The position numbers and the translations under genes are program-made. This document shows, one piece after another, positions 34,321-46,173 of a stretch of DNA of 64,000 nt (the stretch's first letter is position 1; the number at the start of each line of letters is the position of its first letter). The stretch comes from Isoetes taiwanensis (Eukaryota; Streptophyta; Lycopodiopsida; Isoetales; Isoetaceae): the NCBI GenBank assembly GCA_021234155.1, contig JAJEKV010000028.1:4612567-4676566 (forward strand), in the 5' to 3' direction. Below the pieces are notes generated by a model, which worked only from the letters and a program-made list of their open reading frames with translations, did no database searches and had not been told where the DNA came from.

Positions 34321-36329
34321 CTTGTCTTTTTGAGAACACTTGTTTTTTTGCACTTGAATCACACACTTTTTAGCTGAAACATACCACTTTTTAGGTTAAA
34401 AATAACACTTTCGAGTCCAATTAAGGCACAAGAAATTGACTTAGAGTGACAATATTTTTGCTTGTTTTCCTGTATTTTTCTGGCCTTTAGGGCACAAGAT
34501 TAGTAAATGTTATTCTGGAATACAGTTTTCGTTTGAAATTCTGTCTTAACATGGTTGTTTTAAACCTTTAAGTGGCAGGGAAGAAGGAAGCAAGAGGGCA
34601 TCAAAGAAATCTCACAAGCCTAAGCGTCCACACCCTCAAAAGCACACCGCTGACACGGACGAGCCTGCTATTTACAAAAACTTTCAAACGCAATGGTTCG
34701 TAACCAGGGGTGCAGATGGAAAATACAGCACACTGACGTTCTTGTACGTCTGTAAAAGTGCTGGGAACAAAAGGTACGCCGACTCCGAGTTTGCAAACCT
34801 TGGGACAATAAAAGATGTCTCCGAGGTTGCCGGACAAGGAGGTCAGGTGGGGAGCCCAAGGCTTCATTGTTGTGGACATCGCATTCTTTAGAATTGTCAG
34901 TGTGCAACCACAGGCACTGTACAAATTCTTTTCACACTACTGGACAAAACGAAGCATGTGTTCAGTAATTAGACAGGTTTATTCCAGTACAAGCGAGGAA
35001 TTTCCTGTCAGTGAGTCCGAGCATTCAGATGGAGAAAGGTCACAATCACCACCTTCTGCTAGTTATTCAGGGAGGTCATCAGATGGAGGTTCGGTGAACA
35101 AGACGATGAAGAACCCCCGAGCGCCAAAGAAACTTAGCAGGCCAAGGGCAACCGTAGCTGCTAAAGAACCAAAAAAGCGAAAAGTACAGCAGCTTGAAAT
35201 TACAGAAGTCCCCGAGGAAAGCTCAAAAAAAGAAAAGGAAAAGCTCCCGGGGTTGCAATAAAGGAAAAGAAGGTTGATAAGACCTCTGAAAGAATGGAGG
35301 TTATTAATAGAGAAAAATTTGTACAAGGGGTAATTTATCTTCCTGTGACTAGCATGAAGCTGCCCCCAAAGAATGAGTCTGGCGAAAGGCCCCTTCAAGT
35401 TCGAAAAATTTATGCCGACCACTTAAGGAACTTGAAGGACAGAATTAGGAGCAATCCAAATGCTCATGTGGCCCCAATAGTTGTCCTTGTTGATGGGGAG
35501 CAAAGGCAAAACCCCTAGGAATATGATGAGAGAAAACGCTAGAAACATACACTCACTACGCCTTGGGAGGAAATCATAGCTTCAAGGCAAGAAGGCAAGC
35601 CAGACAAAGAAAAGAATAACCCCGTGTACCTCTGCGTCTTCAGGCGCTAGCTTTAGTTCGCGGGTCTCACCGACGAGGAAGCAAAAATCGTTGCCAACAC
35701 CCATAATGCTGACAACGAGTACAAATTAAAGATGAGCTTCGTCGACAAGATCCGATTTATGCACAGAGAGTACATGATTTTTAAGGAAAAATATGGAGAA
35801 GATTTGAAGAAACCGGCATACTCGTTAGAACTGAAGGAAGCGTGCGCTGTGGAGTGCTGCCTTAAGTACGATGAAGCTAATAAACGGCAGTCTCTCATAC
35901 CGCATGACAACTGGTTTCAACTAGCCTTCAGAGACGGCAGGGTAAGTTTCTTTTGTATTCTGGAATAACCATGCAGAAACTAACCCTGTTTGTTACCGTG
36001 CAGATATGGGACTTACAAAATGAAATTTTTACCATGTTCGAGCGTGGTGAATTAAAAAGTAAAGGAAAGGTCTCAGAAAAGAAGAAAGGTTCTGACGTCC
36101 CGAAGAAGGAAATGACGATCACGGTCTGGAGAGAAATGCAGGGCTTTACAGACATGGACATACTAGAAAGGCTACTGCAGAAGGTCGTTGATAAAGAGTT
36201 TACGCTAGAAGAAATGTCCAAGGAACTGCACAAGTAAGAACGACAGAACTTTCGTTTAAATTTTCCTTCCGTAGCAAGAAATGTTTTTTACAATACGTTC
36301 TGGCTCAGTCTGTAAGCTGAGATGCCTTT

Positions 36330-36640
36330 CGAAACACACTTTTGTTTTTCGGGAAGCCAAGGTGTATTCCGGAATACACTTTGGCTTCTGTGGGTAATCC
36401 AATGTGTATTCCAGAATATACTTTGGCTTACAAGCCAAAGCAAAAGTGTATTCCGGAATACACTTTTGCTTTGAACGTAAAGCAAAAGTGTATTCCAGAA
36501 TACACTTTTGCTTCGAACGTAAAGCAAAAGTGTATTCCGGAATACACTTTTGCTTCGAACGTAAACCAGTGGTGTATTCCGGAATACACTTTTGCTTTTC
36601 GCTTGTAAGACAAAGGTTATTCCGGAATACACTTTGGCTT
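36330..36640. repeat. Palindrome array 2, 42-43 bp period
   Basis: Seven palindromes are centred at 36370, 36412, 36454, 36496, 36538, 36580 and 36623, with a weak one near 36330. The core is the same as in array 1, but the outer arms are GCAAAA/TTTTGC or GCCAA/TTGGC, changed symmetrically on both sides in most units. Spacers read TTCGAACGTAA. The array lies in the intron 36234-36705. The 42-bp period keeps several frames open as 14-residue repeats, which is probably a by-product. Confidence 0.93.
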
Positions 36641-38410
36641 TTTCTTGGTGCTTTCGCTTCCTAGAAAAACAATACTCAACTTGTTCAATTGTTATTGACT
36701 TCCAGCCAGAAAAATGTTATTACGTGCCAAACATGTTTAATGGAGCAGTTAAACGTGGACAGCTGGGACAGATGTAAAGAGCTCTATCCCATAGCAACTT
36801 CCGACGAGCGTATTATTCAATATGCTCCAAATTTTGAGGGCTGGGTACGTCTTTTTCCTGTTTTTCTTTTGTGATGCCTGCCTAACATCATTTACTAACA
36901 GAGCAAGAAGAAGAACAAGGACCTACCAGAAGGTTTTATGCACCTGGTAAGGACAGCCAGAGAAGAGAGGACTCTAGCGGATAGGTGTATTGTTGATGTT
37001 GAGCCGTCCGACTACGAGAGGTTTTCCATGTTTGATCAAAATAACTTTTATTCTATCATTCATGGGGACTGCACTAAGTTGGCTGGAAGTATAAAGCCAC
37101 AAGATTTTACTTTGGTCATAGCAGACTTGCCGTATGGGTTTAAGCTGAAGGATAGCCGCTACGACGATCAGCCATTCAAAAACTCTGAATTTAATGCTTT
37201 CGTCGATGGAATTAAGCAGGTTACCGCAGGAAACCACTGGCGTCTTATTGTGTTCTACTCCAGCATGCAATCCGGACTTGTGGAAGCTACTTTCAAGAAC
37301 CACTTCGGTTCTCCTGTGCAAGCCGGTTACGAAAATATGGTCTGGTGAGTTCTCTCTTTCAAGTTTTGAGTCATTGTTGCAGTTGTAACTCGTCATGTTC
37401 TATTCTGGAATACGTACTTACTATTCTGGAATACGATCTTGCAGGTACAAAACTAATATTAACTACCATGGTGGAGGACCAGGCTGCTGTGCAAGATTGA
37501 GTATCTCCATGTAGCTTACTGGAGTTTCGACGGGAAGCGTACCATGGAGCACTTTAACACAGCAGCCTGCCAAAATTTTTCTAACGTCCTAGAGTTCCCA
37601 GCAGTACTACAGAAGCTCCAGGACCCAAGTGCACAAGGCAAAATTGTGAATCATTACCAGAAGCCACAGAAGCTAATTAACTATATTCTGGATATGTTTT
37701 CACGTCCAGGAGATTGGGTCCTAGATGCTTTCTCTGGCTCTGGTACCACAATAGCATGTGCACTTAAAAAGGGCCGTAATTGTGTTGCTGTTGACATTGA
37801 CAAAGAGGCTGTAGACTTTATTAAGATGCGGTTGTCTGCTCTACCAACTCTACCAGATGAAAATCAAGAGTTGGGAGCCAAATCATCATCAGATTTTGCC
37901 AAGATGACATCTTCTGAGATACAACCTCCTTTCACAAGCTCTCTGGAAGATGAAGCTACCTTTGCAGAGCTCAAAGAAGTAGCTCTGGCTACTATTCCTG
38001 AAGAGACTGTTGACACCAACATAGATAAAACCGTGACAAAGGAGCAAACTGTAGAGATAGAAAAAGGTGAGACGAGCAAACCAAACACTGAAGACTTCGA
38101 TTTAGACCTCTGAGTTAGTTTTTGCTAAATTATTTACTACTGGCTATAAAATAATGCCATATTTGATGTACTAAAAGAAATTAATAATTTTTTTTTTTTT
38201 TTTTTTTGCGTTTTTTTTACGTCCTCGAATTCATAGTAATATTTCTGGTGTATTAATGTCTGGAATTTTGCCATTTCCAAGTGCTCTATTCTACAAATGC
38301 AAGATCATCACTTCAAAAGGGCCCAAAATGCACGATAAAATATTTTGTTTCACTTCAAATCCCCAACTTTTTTTGAAAATGATCATTTTTTAAATCCTGG
38401 CGTTTTTTTT

Positions 38411-38460
38411 AAGGGAATCTTTGAAACGGGAGTGATGCAACACTCCCGTTTAATTTGCAA
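38411..38460 (-). repeat. Right inverted repeat of the methyltransferase element
   Basis: It contains AAACGGGAGTG and CACTCCCGTTT around ATGCAA, an 11-bp perfect stem, between the blocks shared with the left end. Confidence 0.75.
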
Positions 38461-39250
38461 TCGTGTTCTTATTAGAATCAGCATCGTTGCTAACATCAGA
38501 CTCCAAATCGAATTCAGATGAACTCCCCCAGAATGCCAATAGATGCCAGAGCCATAGCAGCAATAAGTGTTACCTTCGAGAAAATCTGCAGTTCCCTTGC
38601 CTATCCACCATGTTGTCTGAAAGGTTTTCCCATATGCTTCCATCTATCCGCATGTTGCCACTGTTGGACCCAATTCTGCCCACTTTCAGTGTCCATTTTT
38701 AACCCCATAATAACAATCTTGAAGAAATTGTGAATTTTAAAACAGGATCCTGCAGGTAGCTCGTCCATAATTTGCATTATTGTCCTTGGCTTCAGAACAA
38801 TCTCATCAGGTAATCTGAACCTGGCAGCAGACGATCTTAATGCACATTCAGCAACAAACAAAAGAAATTTTGTATTCGATTGACCATTATTCCTGCATTT
38901 CACTTGACTATCATAGATCCTCTGGCACAAATTCAAGTCAATGATTCATTTTCAACAGATAAATGTTGAGGATACTTAGACTATCAAGTTCTTTTACAGC
39001 AGCCCAGGGGCCTGCAAATCTATTTTCAAACTAAGATGCATCTCCTGAATACCCTGCAGAAGAATTGCCTATTTGTCAAAATCATGAAAGCTCTGCAAAG
39101 AGGGACAACATAACTTGTCTATGGCATCCTTCCTTTGGCCGCCCCTGTAACCATTAAAAATTTTCAGGGCAAGAATCCATGCCGATACTGCAGAATCCTT
39201 TGCAGCCCTCATATTCCATCGCTGCTGTTGTTGTAAGATCGAGCTTTTGG
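38461..39250 (-). pseudogene. Unidentified host-like gene fragment
   Basis: The minus strand carries an open stretch at 38936-38601 with FLLFVAECALRSSAARFRLP, DEIVLKPRTIMQIMDELPAG and ESGQNWVQQWQ. Upstream, at about 39220-38990, it has AVSAWILALKIFNGYRGGQR and DAIDKLCCPSLQSFHDFDK, interrupted by isolated stops. It looks like exons of a normal protein gene or a decayed copy. The family was not recognised. It starts directly outside the right end of the methyltransferase element. Confidence 0.4.
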
Positions 39251-39997
39251 CACATCCTTCTCTGCTTCAACGACTGATGTTCAGCATCAAAGGAGCTCTA
39301 GATCCTATGCCTACACCTAATGGGTCCATTGTTCCACCGTCGCTATCGGAATCCACCATAGTTGGGAGCTCAAAATGCCCCGACCATATTTTTCCCGACA
39401 AAGAGGAGGCAGGTTACTCCACACAAACAATACCCTAAACTAAGAAAACCATCTCGAGTTCTAGCCTAATAATGACTTCAAGCAGAGGACTTAGCGTAGA
39501 GGATGGCCATGGGGCTGTTCGACAGGGAGAAGGCAACCACACCACAATACGAAGGGTGAGATGACGCCCACGGTTACCCGGTTGAAACATCCGCCATCCA
39601 GAATGCAGGTGACCGCCAGTTTACAGGTCACAATAGGTTTGGAGCAGTTACCAGCATATCCTAGGTATATTCCAGCATATACTTAGGATATGCCTGGGAC
39701 CCCACATAAGCAAGGGTTTGCCCCCCTAGGAGCAACCCAAAAACAATTGTTAACAAATACATGGGTAATACCGTAATACGATATCGAAATTTCTTCCTAG
39801 TTACGGGGGGACCCAGGCAATGATTCATGGCTTTCGCCCAGGTGATCTGCATCTAATCTTTTGAAATATAATCTGGTAGAAAAGTTCTTTCATTTTCCAT
39901 TTCTTACTGGCAGAAATATGTAGAATAAGAGGATGGAGCAAAAATACATCTATAATGAGGTCGTATATGTCATAAATATGGCCGTCGTACTGACACT
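39251..39997. other. No gene recognised; small inverted repeat
   Basis: Short frames only. CCTAGGTATAT and ATATACTTAGG around 39660-39690 form an 11-bp imperfect hairpin. Nothing else was identified. Confidence 0.4.
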
Positions 39998-41189
39998 TTG
40001 GTTCTTGGCGTAGGCGGCAGCGGCAGCGTCTAGGGCAGTTCCAGAGGCAGGAAGCTGCCTCTGCCCTCCATTTCTGGCACTACCTCTGATATCTTGATCT
40101 TTTCAAAGTTGAATCCAGTTGCTAGCAAGGAATCGACCAATGGGCGGGAGGAATTGCGGAGTTTCTTAGTGTCGGGGATTTTGAAGCAAGATCGCGGTTC
40201 TTCCTAGATTTTTTCTTTGGTAAGCCACTAACGCGTGGCCTTTTTGCTCTTTCTCTCTTCTTCGTGGCGGTATGATTCTTGTCTCGGCTCGGATTGGATT
40301 CTTTGAATCTTGATCCTTTTCTAAGGCAAGAACGCATCGAAATGGCATGGATGCCTATAAGATGGAGTAATAACGCAGGCAGATCTATCAAGTGATACAG
40401 CTTTAGTTTCTTGCAATCTTACATTCTAATCATCCAGGTTCTTTCTCATTTGGCCATTTCCTTTTCCTACTCCTTCTTTCTAGCAGAAGGGTCCAGATTG
40501 TACATTGGATGGTCGATAGATTCTTTCCTTGGCGATTGTATTCGCGTGTGGGTCTTGATACCTTCTTTGGATTTTGGTTTGAAAGTGCAGAGGAAACAGG
40601 ATGTATATGCCTAGCAAGCAGTTTGAAATCTTTTAGCACTCGGTTCCTATCTCAAGTCTGCTATGCTTGAGTAGTTGCTAATTCTTGATGTGCTTCGGCT
40701 TTTATGCCAAGAACTCTCAAGTACTGCTATGCTTGGGAGATTTCTCATTTTTTATTGGCTTTGGTATCTTATGCCAAGCACCTCATAACCTTCACAAGTA
40801 CTGATATGCTTGCTTGGTTATGCTCAAATACTGATATGTTTGAGTGAGAGCTTCTTGAGATTCATACTTCTTGCTACACCTTTACAGATATGGAGCTTTA
40901 CATTTTTCTTGCCTATTTTCAACATTATACAGGACTTATGTGGTTCTGCTGATTGATATGAATCCTTCAAGGGCCTTCAGGGCTTGTCCTCAGTATCATC
41001 ATGTATTATTTGGTTACCATGTGGGAAGACTCATGAGATCTACAAGCGTATCGGAATTCATAATAAGTTTTTTGTTAGTAGAGAATGAAGATGTTGAGAT
41101 TACTCCTGTAGTAATTCTCTATTAACATCAAACATTGTTCTTTTTTATCCATATAATATAAAAAATTCGTACCTTCAAAAAAAAAAAAA
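39998..41189 (+). mobile_element. Poly(A)-tailed retroposon, second family member
   Basis: It starts near GGTTCTTGGCGTAGG and has GGTAAGCCACTAAC at about 40219, like the element at 19519-20584. It ends CCTTCAAAAAAAAA (to 41189). Flanks GGCCGTCGTACT and GGTCGCCGTACT match at ten of twelve positions, a possible old target duplication. No long open frame. The two members differ strongly between landmarks, so the family is old or evolves fast. Confidence 0.6.
40651..40845. repeat. Four imperfect hairpin repeats
   Basis: CTCAAGTCTGCTATGCTTGA (40651), CTCAAGTACTGCTATGCTTG (40716), CACAAGTACTGATATGCTTG (40793) and CTCAAATACTGATATGTTTG (40823) are variants of one unit. Its ends CTCAAG and CTTGAG can pair. 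They lie inside the second retroposon. Confidence 0.7.
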
Positions 41190-42749
41190 GGTCGCCGTAC
41201 TTATTATGCCGTCGGAATTGAACTCGACACAAAAAATAAGGCCGATCTCAGCAACGGAAAACTTAGGTGACCATTTTCGGCCAAGGTACATGGTATGCCC
41301 AAAATTCAAATTTGAAATCATGATCCACTTTCAAATACTTGCCATCATTCTAATAACTTTTAGCTTTAATATAAAAAAAAGTAAGCACATATGTGCTTCC
41401 TCAATCTCCATGCATACAAATCCTTTATTTTATGATATCATCATACCATAAAATCACCATATCAGAAGTGCAAAATGCGAAAGATCTTTGCAAAATCACC
41501 ATATTGAATGGCCACGTCGAAGTTGAGCCATTGATTTTTTAATATGTTCTAAAAAAAAGGTAATGGGAGGGTTAAAAAAAGGGACTTGGGGCTAGATCGT
41601 CTAATCTAAACCAAGCACTCTCAGCCATCCGATCATTTGGGTTCAAGTGGAATGGAGGGACAAATAGAATAATTGTATAATATAAAGAAGATATGCAAGT
41701 AACAACTTTGTTGCATAAGTGACCAAATTTGCACAACCAAATCCCAATGAAACATGTAATGGGAAAGAAGGAACAGACTTGCGCATTAGTCTATCACATT
41801 TCAAAGCATACTGCATTACGTCTCCATTATAACCTCTTTTGCTTCTGCTTGAATGCGTTTCGAGCATTAGAACCATCCATGAACACTTCAGTAAGTAGGA
41901 ATAATGATCTTAAAAAACAAAGGCTATCTCAATCATTAGAGCTTCTCCTTCTTAGTAGGGCATTAGCAAAAAACTTAATTTGCTTTCTCGGGCTTAGGAA
42001 AATGTGCCACAAAAGAGAGAAATTTTATTGCATTTTAGACAACTCTATGAAGTCCAAATATATAATATCGAAACTAGAACACCTAAGGTTGGAAAACTTA
42101 CACAGTATACCTTCATCGTTTTTGGCCACAAACTCCCTTAATGACTAATATTTGATCACCACTATGACGTTCCATGTATTCATACGGTATGAGTATAAAT
42201 ATATGACACGTCAGCCAAGTATAAGTAGACCCTTATGGGTCATTAGGGGATAACTTGGGCTAACTTCAAAGGGTTGTTCTTAGCTATGCTAAATTGTTAA
42301 TGAGTTAAATAACCTAATTGCACTAATTAATGTTATTAATTAATAAATGTCAGCTAATTAGGGAACGCCACATGGCCCAATTTGATTGGCCAGGGGAGAC
42401 TTGCTAAAATTAGGGGCCAAGTTGGATCTCTATCCCCAATTCTGCCCCAAATCGATTTGGGAAGAGTTGGAGAAGGAGGGAGCTACTCACCACTATATCC
42501 AGATCTGAAGAATGGAAGCCTTCCAAGATAATGGCTCTAGCCAAGAGACCGGTTAGTCTCTAGATAGTTTGTGCTTCAGCTAACCCTTGTATGACTAGAT
42601 GGATGGGTAAATTCTCTTTTATGTGCTACTAAGATGATGATGGATGTTTTATTTATGACTAGAAAATTGCTCACCTTCGGTGGGCTTTCTATGTGATTGT
42701 ATATGAAGACTGGGACACTAAAGTGTTGTCTATGAATAAGTGATGTTAA
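41190..42749. other. No gene recognised
   Basis: AT-rich. The segment 42350-42560 is more GC-rich and ends with ATGGAAGCCTTCCAAG and a possible donor GGTTAGTCTC. It could be a promoter and first exon of something unidentified, but nothing downstream supports it. Confidence 0.35.
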
Positions 42750-45700
42750 ATTCAAATTTGTTGAGGTACTTCACATTGGTTAAGAATGTAAGCAAGAGTC
42801 CTCATGTTACTGCAACATTCTAGCTGCCAAAAGTTAATGAAGAAGACGGTACAGGTTGCATCAGCCATTCTAGCAAATCAATTTTTCAAATGTTATTTGA
42901 TGATGCTATTGCTACTATGCTTTGCATTCTTGCAATATTATTTGCTCTTCACATCATTAAGATGAATTGGATATTCTATTTGATAAACAAATGAAAATAT
43001 ACATCTAGAAAAAAGTGGTATATACTTTGAGCTTGGCTTTAGGAGCAGACGCACAAAAGAAACAAAGTTGACAACTTGATAACTGTTTCAAAATGATAAT
43101 AGTACTCCTTGCATATTTTTAAAGTTAAATTTGATGTATGAAACGAAGAAGCATTGTACATGACATAGGGGGCATCTTTTACCATGATAGACAAATGATC
43201 CTATAATTTGAAATCAGTAGGAGATCACTGAATATCTTTACCAAATACAACCACGTCCACCACTTGCTTAAAACACAACACAAGAGAGTGATCTACACAT
43301 ATTAGCATGAATTGGCCTAAGATGTACTTAAACAAAACGGAAAATTGATCATGGAGTTCGCAACTTCAAATACAGCCACACTACACTCACAAATCTGATA
43401 GCTTCAAGTTAATCTATGGTTTTGCAAGAAAGCATGTACAACGAAGAGGAGAAAGTGCGACGAACTTAAAATAGTTAATACCATTACTTGTTTGGCTGCA
43501 ACTTTACAAATGCATCCGAATGGCACACAAAAGCAACAAAGTTTATAGCCTGATAACTGTACAGCCATGTCCATCACTTGCTTGAAACACAATGCAAGAG
43601 AATGATTTACGCATGTTAACATGCATTGGCCTAACATGGACTCAAAACAAAATAGGGAAATAGATCATGGAGTCCCTAAACAACTTTGCTGATTGCTAGT
43701 CCGAACTATCATAGTTCCTATGTAGCAATACTGCCTTGACCTTGTGTTTGAAGTCTTGATGGTTCTGGATTGCCTTACACGTACAGACGGATACTACAAA
43801 CCTTGCTTGAAACTGTGTTACCATCTTATCATAAAAGATTATGGATTTGAGGAGATTGGAAAGTTCAACCTGAATGTTTGCTTCAAGGTTAAATTCTTAT
43901 GTGTGAAACAAAACAGCATTGTACATGACATATGGAGCATCTTTTACCATGACACAATGCAACGCGAAATAATGATCTACACATGTTAACACCTCCCAAA
44001 TATAGCGATGTCCATCACTTGCTTGAAACACAACGCCTAACATGGATTCAAACAAAACAGGAAAAGAGGTCATGGAATCCTTAAATAAAAGTTGTATATG
44101 CTTTGAGCTTGCCTTTGGGAGCATACAATACATTCACTATTTTACCAACTTCTTATGTCTTTCCCAACATCTTCTTCTTGTAACTTCTTGTAAACCATGT
44201 AATGGAACAGTATATTGTTGATCCCAAAAAATAGTGTACTTACATGCTAGAATGTTATACATTGCTTTTTAGAAAGCAATTCTAAATGTAAGATACATTG
44301 CAAAAGATATCGTGTTATTGCTACAAAAGTGATGTTTCCATGTGCAGCTTATTATTTTGTCCTTCACGCTACTCTGTTTATCAAATAACATCAACTGGTC
44401 ATGTTCCATAAAAGAATTAAAAAAACAAAGCCAATAACTTACACAAAAGAAAAAAATGCCAACAGAAGAATGCCAAAAATATGAAGGCAACAATGAACAA
44501 AATAAGCAAAGCAGTTGCTGCAATCTACTATCATAGTTCCCATGTAGCAATACTTCTTTGACCGTGTGTTTGAAGTCTTGATGGTTTCTAACAAAGATTT
44601 GCTACCCACCCCTTTGGTTTCCCCAAAATGGTCTTCAATGGTATATTGTTATCATAAAAGAGTATGGATTTGAGGAAATTGGAGAGTTGAACCCCCATAT
44701 GTTGTCATATTATATGGAAACAACTCATAAACCTATGCGAATTCTATGCTTTCGCAATCGAGGACAGTAAATGCTTCGCAATGCAGAAGCTAATTTAGTT
44801 CATAACGACACAGCCATAATGTTTATTAGAAGCAAGTGGAAATGCTTCTGGCAAGCGGAATAGATGCTTCTGACAAATGCTTCATTTGAAAGCCCTTTAA
44901 AGATGTAGATCCAATACTTCTATGCTCCTTTCCTTAAACCCAACTCAGAAACCTAATTCCTTATGGATTCAAACAAACCAGAGAAACAGTTCATGGAGTC
45001 CCTAAACAACTCTGTTGATTGCTAGTCCCAAATTTGATAGCTTCAAGCTTCAAGTTATTATGTGCTTTTGCAATGGAGGAACAATAGAATGCTTCACAAA
45101 TCCCTCAAAACAGTAGATTCTGTTGTCATATTATATGGAAACAACTCATAAACCTAATAAAAGACCTATGCCAATTCTGTGCTTTCGCAATGGAGGAACA
45201 ATAGAATGCTTCGCAATGCAGAAGCTAATTTACTTCATAACGACACAGCCATAATGTTTATTAGAAGCAAGGCAATTGTGTAATGGCTCTATGATAATCC
45301 AAGGTTTGTGAATCCTGTTGAAAAAAATTAATAGGAAGAAGGGACATCCTTAACCTACAAAATGCTTTTGGCAAGTGGATCAGATGCGTCTAACAAATGC
45401 TTCATTTGGAATCCCTTTAAAGATGTAGATCCCATACTTCTACGCTCGTTTTCTTAAACCCAACTCAAAAACCTAATTCCTTATGATCTCAAAGAAAACA
45501 GGGAAATAGGTCATGGAGTCCCTAAACAACTATGCAAATTGCTAGTCCCAAGTACAGCTACACTACAATCACAAATTTGATAGCTTCAAATTTGCAGCAT
45601 AACGACACAACCATAATGTTTATTAGAAGCAAGGCACTTGTGCAACTGCCTTACTTGAATTCCTTAGAATCTTTGCAATAACCATAAATATTCTGAATTT

Positions 45701-46100
45701 TCCATCTCTCTTAATGGTCTCTGAGAAGGCAATAGAATAAAGGCCTAATTCATCGCCAACGCTAAGCATAGTTTACAATTGATTGTTGCTTAGGCACGCA
45801 CAAAGGAGTAGGCATAAAGAACTTTTCCACTGTATAGCCACGTGGAAAGGCAATATTACCTAATCTAGCGCATACAACCTAGGTAATCAATTGATTGATT
45901 AGACGCGCAGAGAGAAGTAGCCACAAAGAATTTATCCACTGTATAGACACATGGAAAGGCAATATATTACCTAATCTAGCACATACAACCTGGGTCAAAC
46001 AACTCAAAGGAGGATAAAGTTCTTTTACACAGGCATTGGTGCACTATATTATCTAATTTACTGCTCTGTCATTCAAGGTGCAGATAACATAGTCAGATGA
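42750..46100. repeat. Scrambled low-copy repeats
   Basis: Blocks such as TCATGGAGTCCCTAAACAAC (43660, 44990, 45510), GATTGCTAGTCC (43690, 45015) and GCCATAATGTTTATTAGAAG (44810, 45245, 45607) recur in varying order and spacing. CCACTGTATAG plus GGAAAGGCAATATTACC is duplicated at about 45825 and 45935. No coding motifs. It looks like an old locally duplicated region. Confidence 0.65.
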
Positions 46101-46173
46101 CCTTTTTAGATCCATTTATAGGAATTATGCATTTCAGCTCGCCGCAAATTTCTTTTGCCTTCGATTAGCGGCG

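Larger units (their letters stand above)
33928..38113 (+). pseudogene. ParB-domain N4/N6 DNA methyltransferase, spliced
   Basis: Exons read 33928-34023, 34579-35941, 36004-36233, 36706-36844, 36902-37344 and 37445-38113, all with GT-AG borders; the last four join in phase. The ParB-like part (about 35294-35590) has RPLQVRKIYADHLRNL, then VAPIVVLVDGE, YALGGNHSFKAR and GLTDEEAKIVANTHN. The methyltransferase has DLPYGF (37123), the substrate motif IV, before DWVLDAFSGSGTT (about 37718), the SAM-binding motif I. This order defines the beta class, which methylates the exocyclic amine of C or A. ParB-methylase fusions are typical of bacteria and phages. Frame lesions near 34845, 35249, 35515-35640 and 37490 leave it pseudogene-like, but several fall at CTG/CAG-type sites and may be read errors. 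The catalytic motifs are intact. Confidence 0.8.
30189..38460. mobile_element. 8.3-kb TIR-bounded element with transposase-like and DNA methyltransferase genes
   Basis: The left edge reads TTGCGTATTAAACGGGAG (30189) and TCAAAGATTCCCTT (30241). The right edge on the opposite strand reads TTGCAAATTAAACGGGAG (from 38460) and TCAAAGATTCCCTT (from 38424). Weaker similarity extends inward over roughly 100-200 bp. Inside are two divergently transcribed spliced genes, one resembling a DDE transposase and one encoding a ParB-methyltransferase, plus palindrome arrays. No target duplication could be identified, so the outermost bases are uncertain. That both genes travel together is inferred from the shared boundary. 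Confidence 0.7.

Noticed and set aside
34100-36640. CRISPR array
   Set aside because: The repeated part is palindromic with short similar spacers, the genome is eukaryotic, and no cas genes are present.
36288-36664. Overlapping open frames with 14-residue repeats on both strands
   Set aside because: The 42-bp palindrome period is a multiple of three, which keeps frames open. The signal is the palindrome and the region lies within an intron.
42750-46100. Tandem gene family
   Set aside because: The repeated blocks carry no consistent open frame and their order is scrambled.
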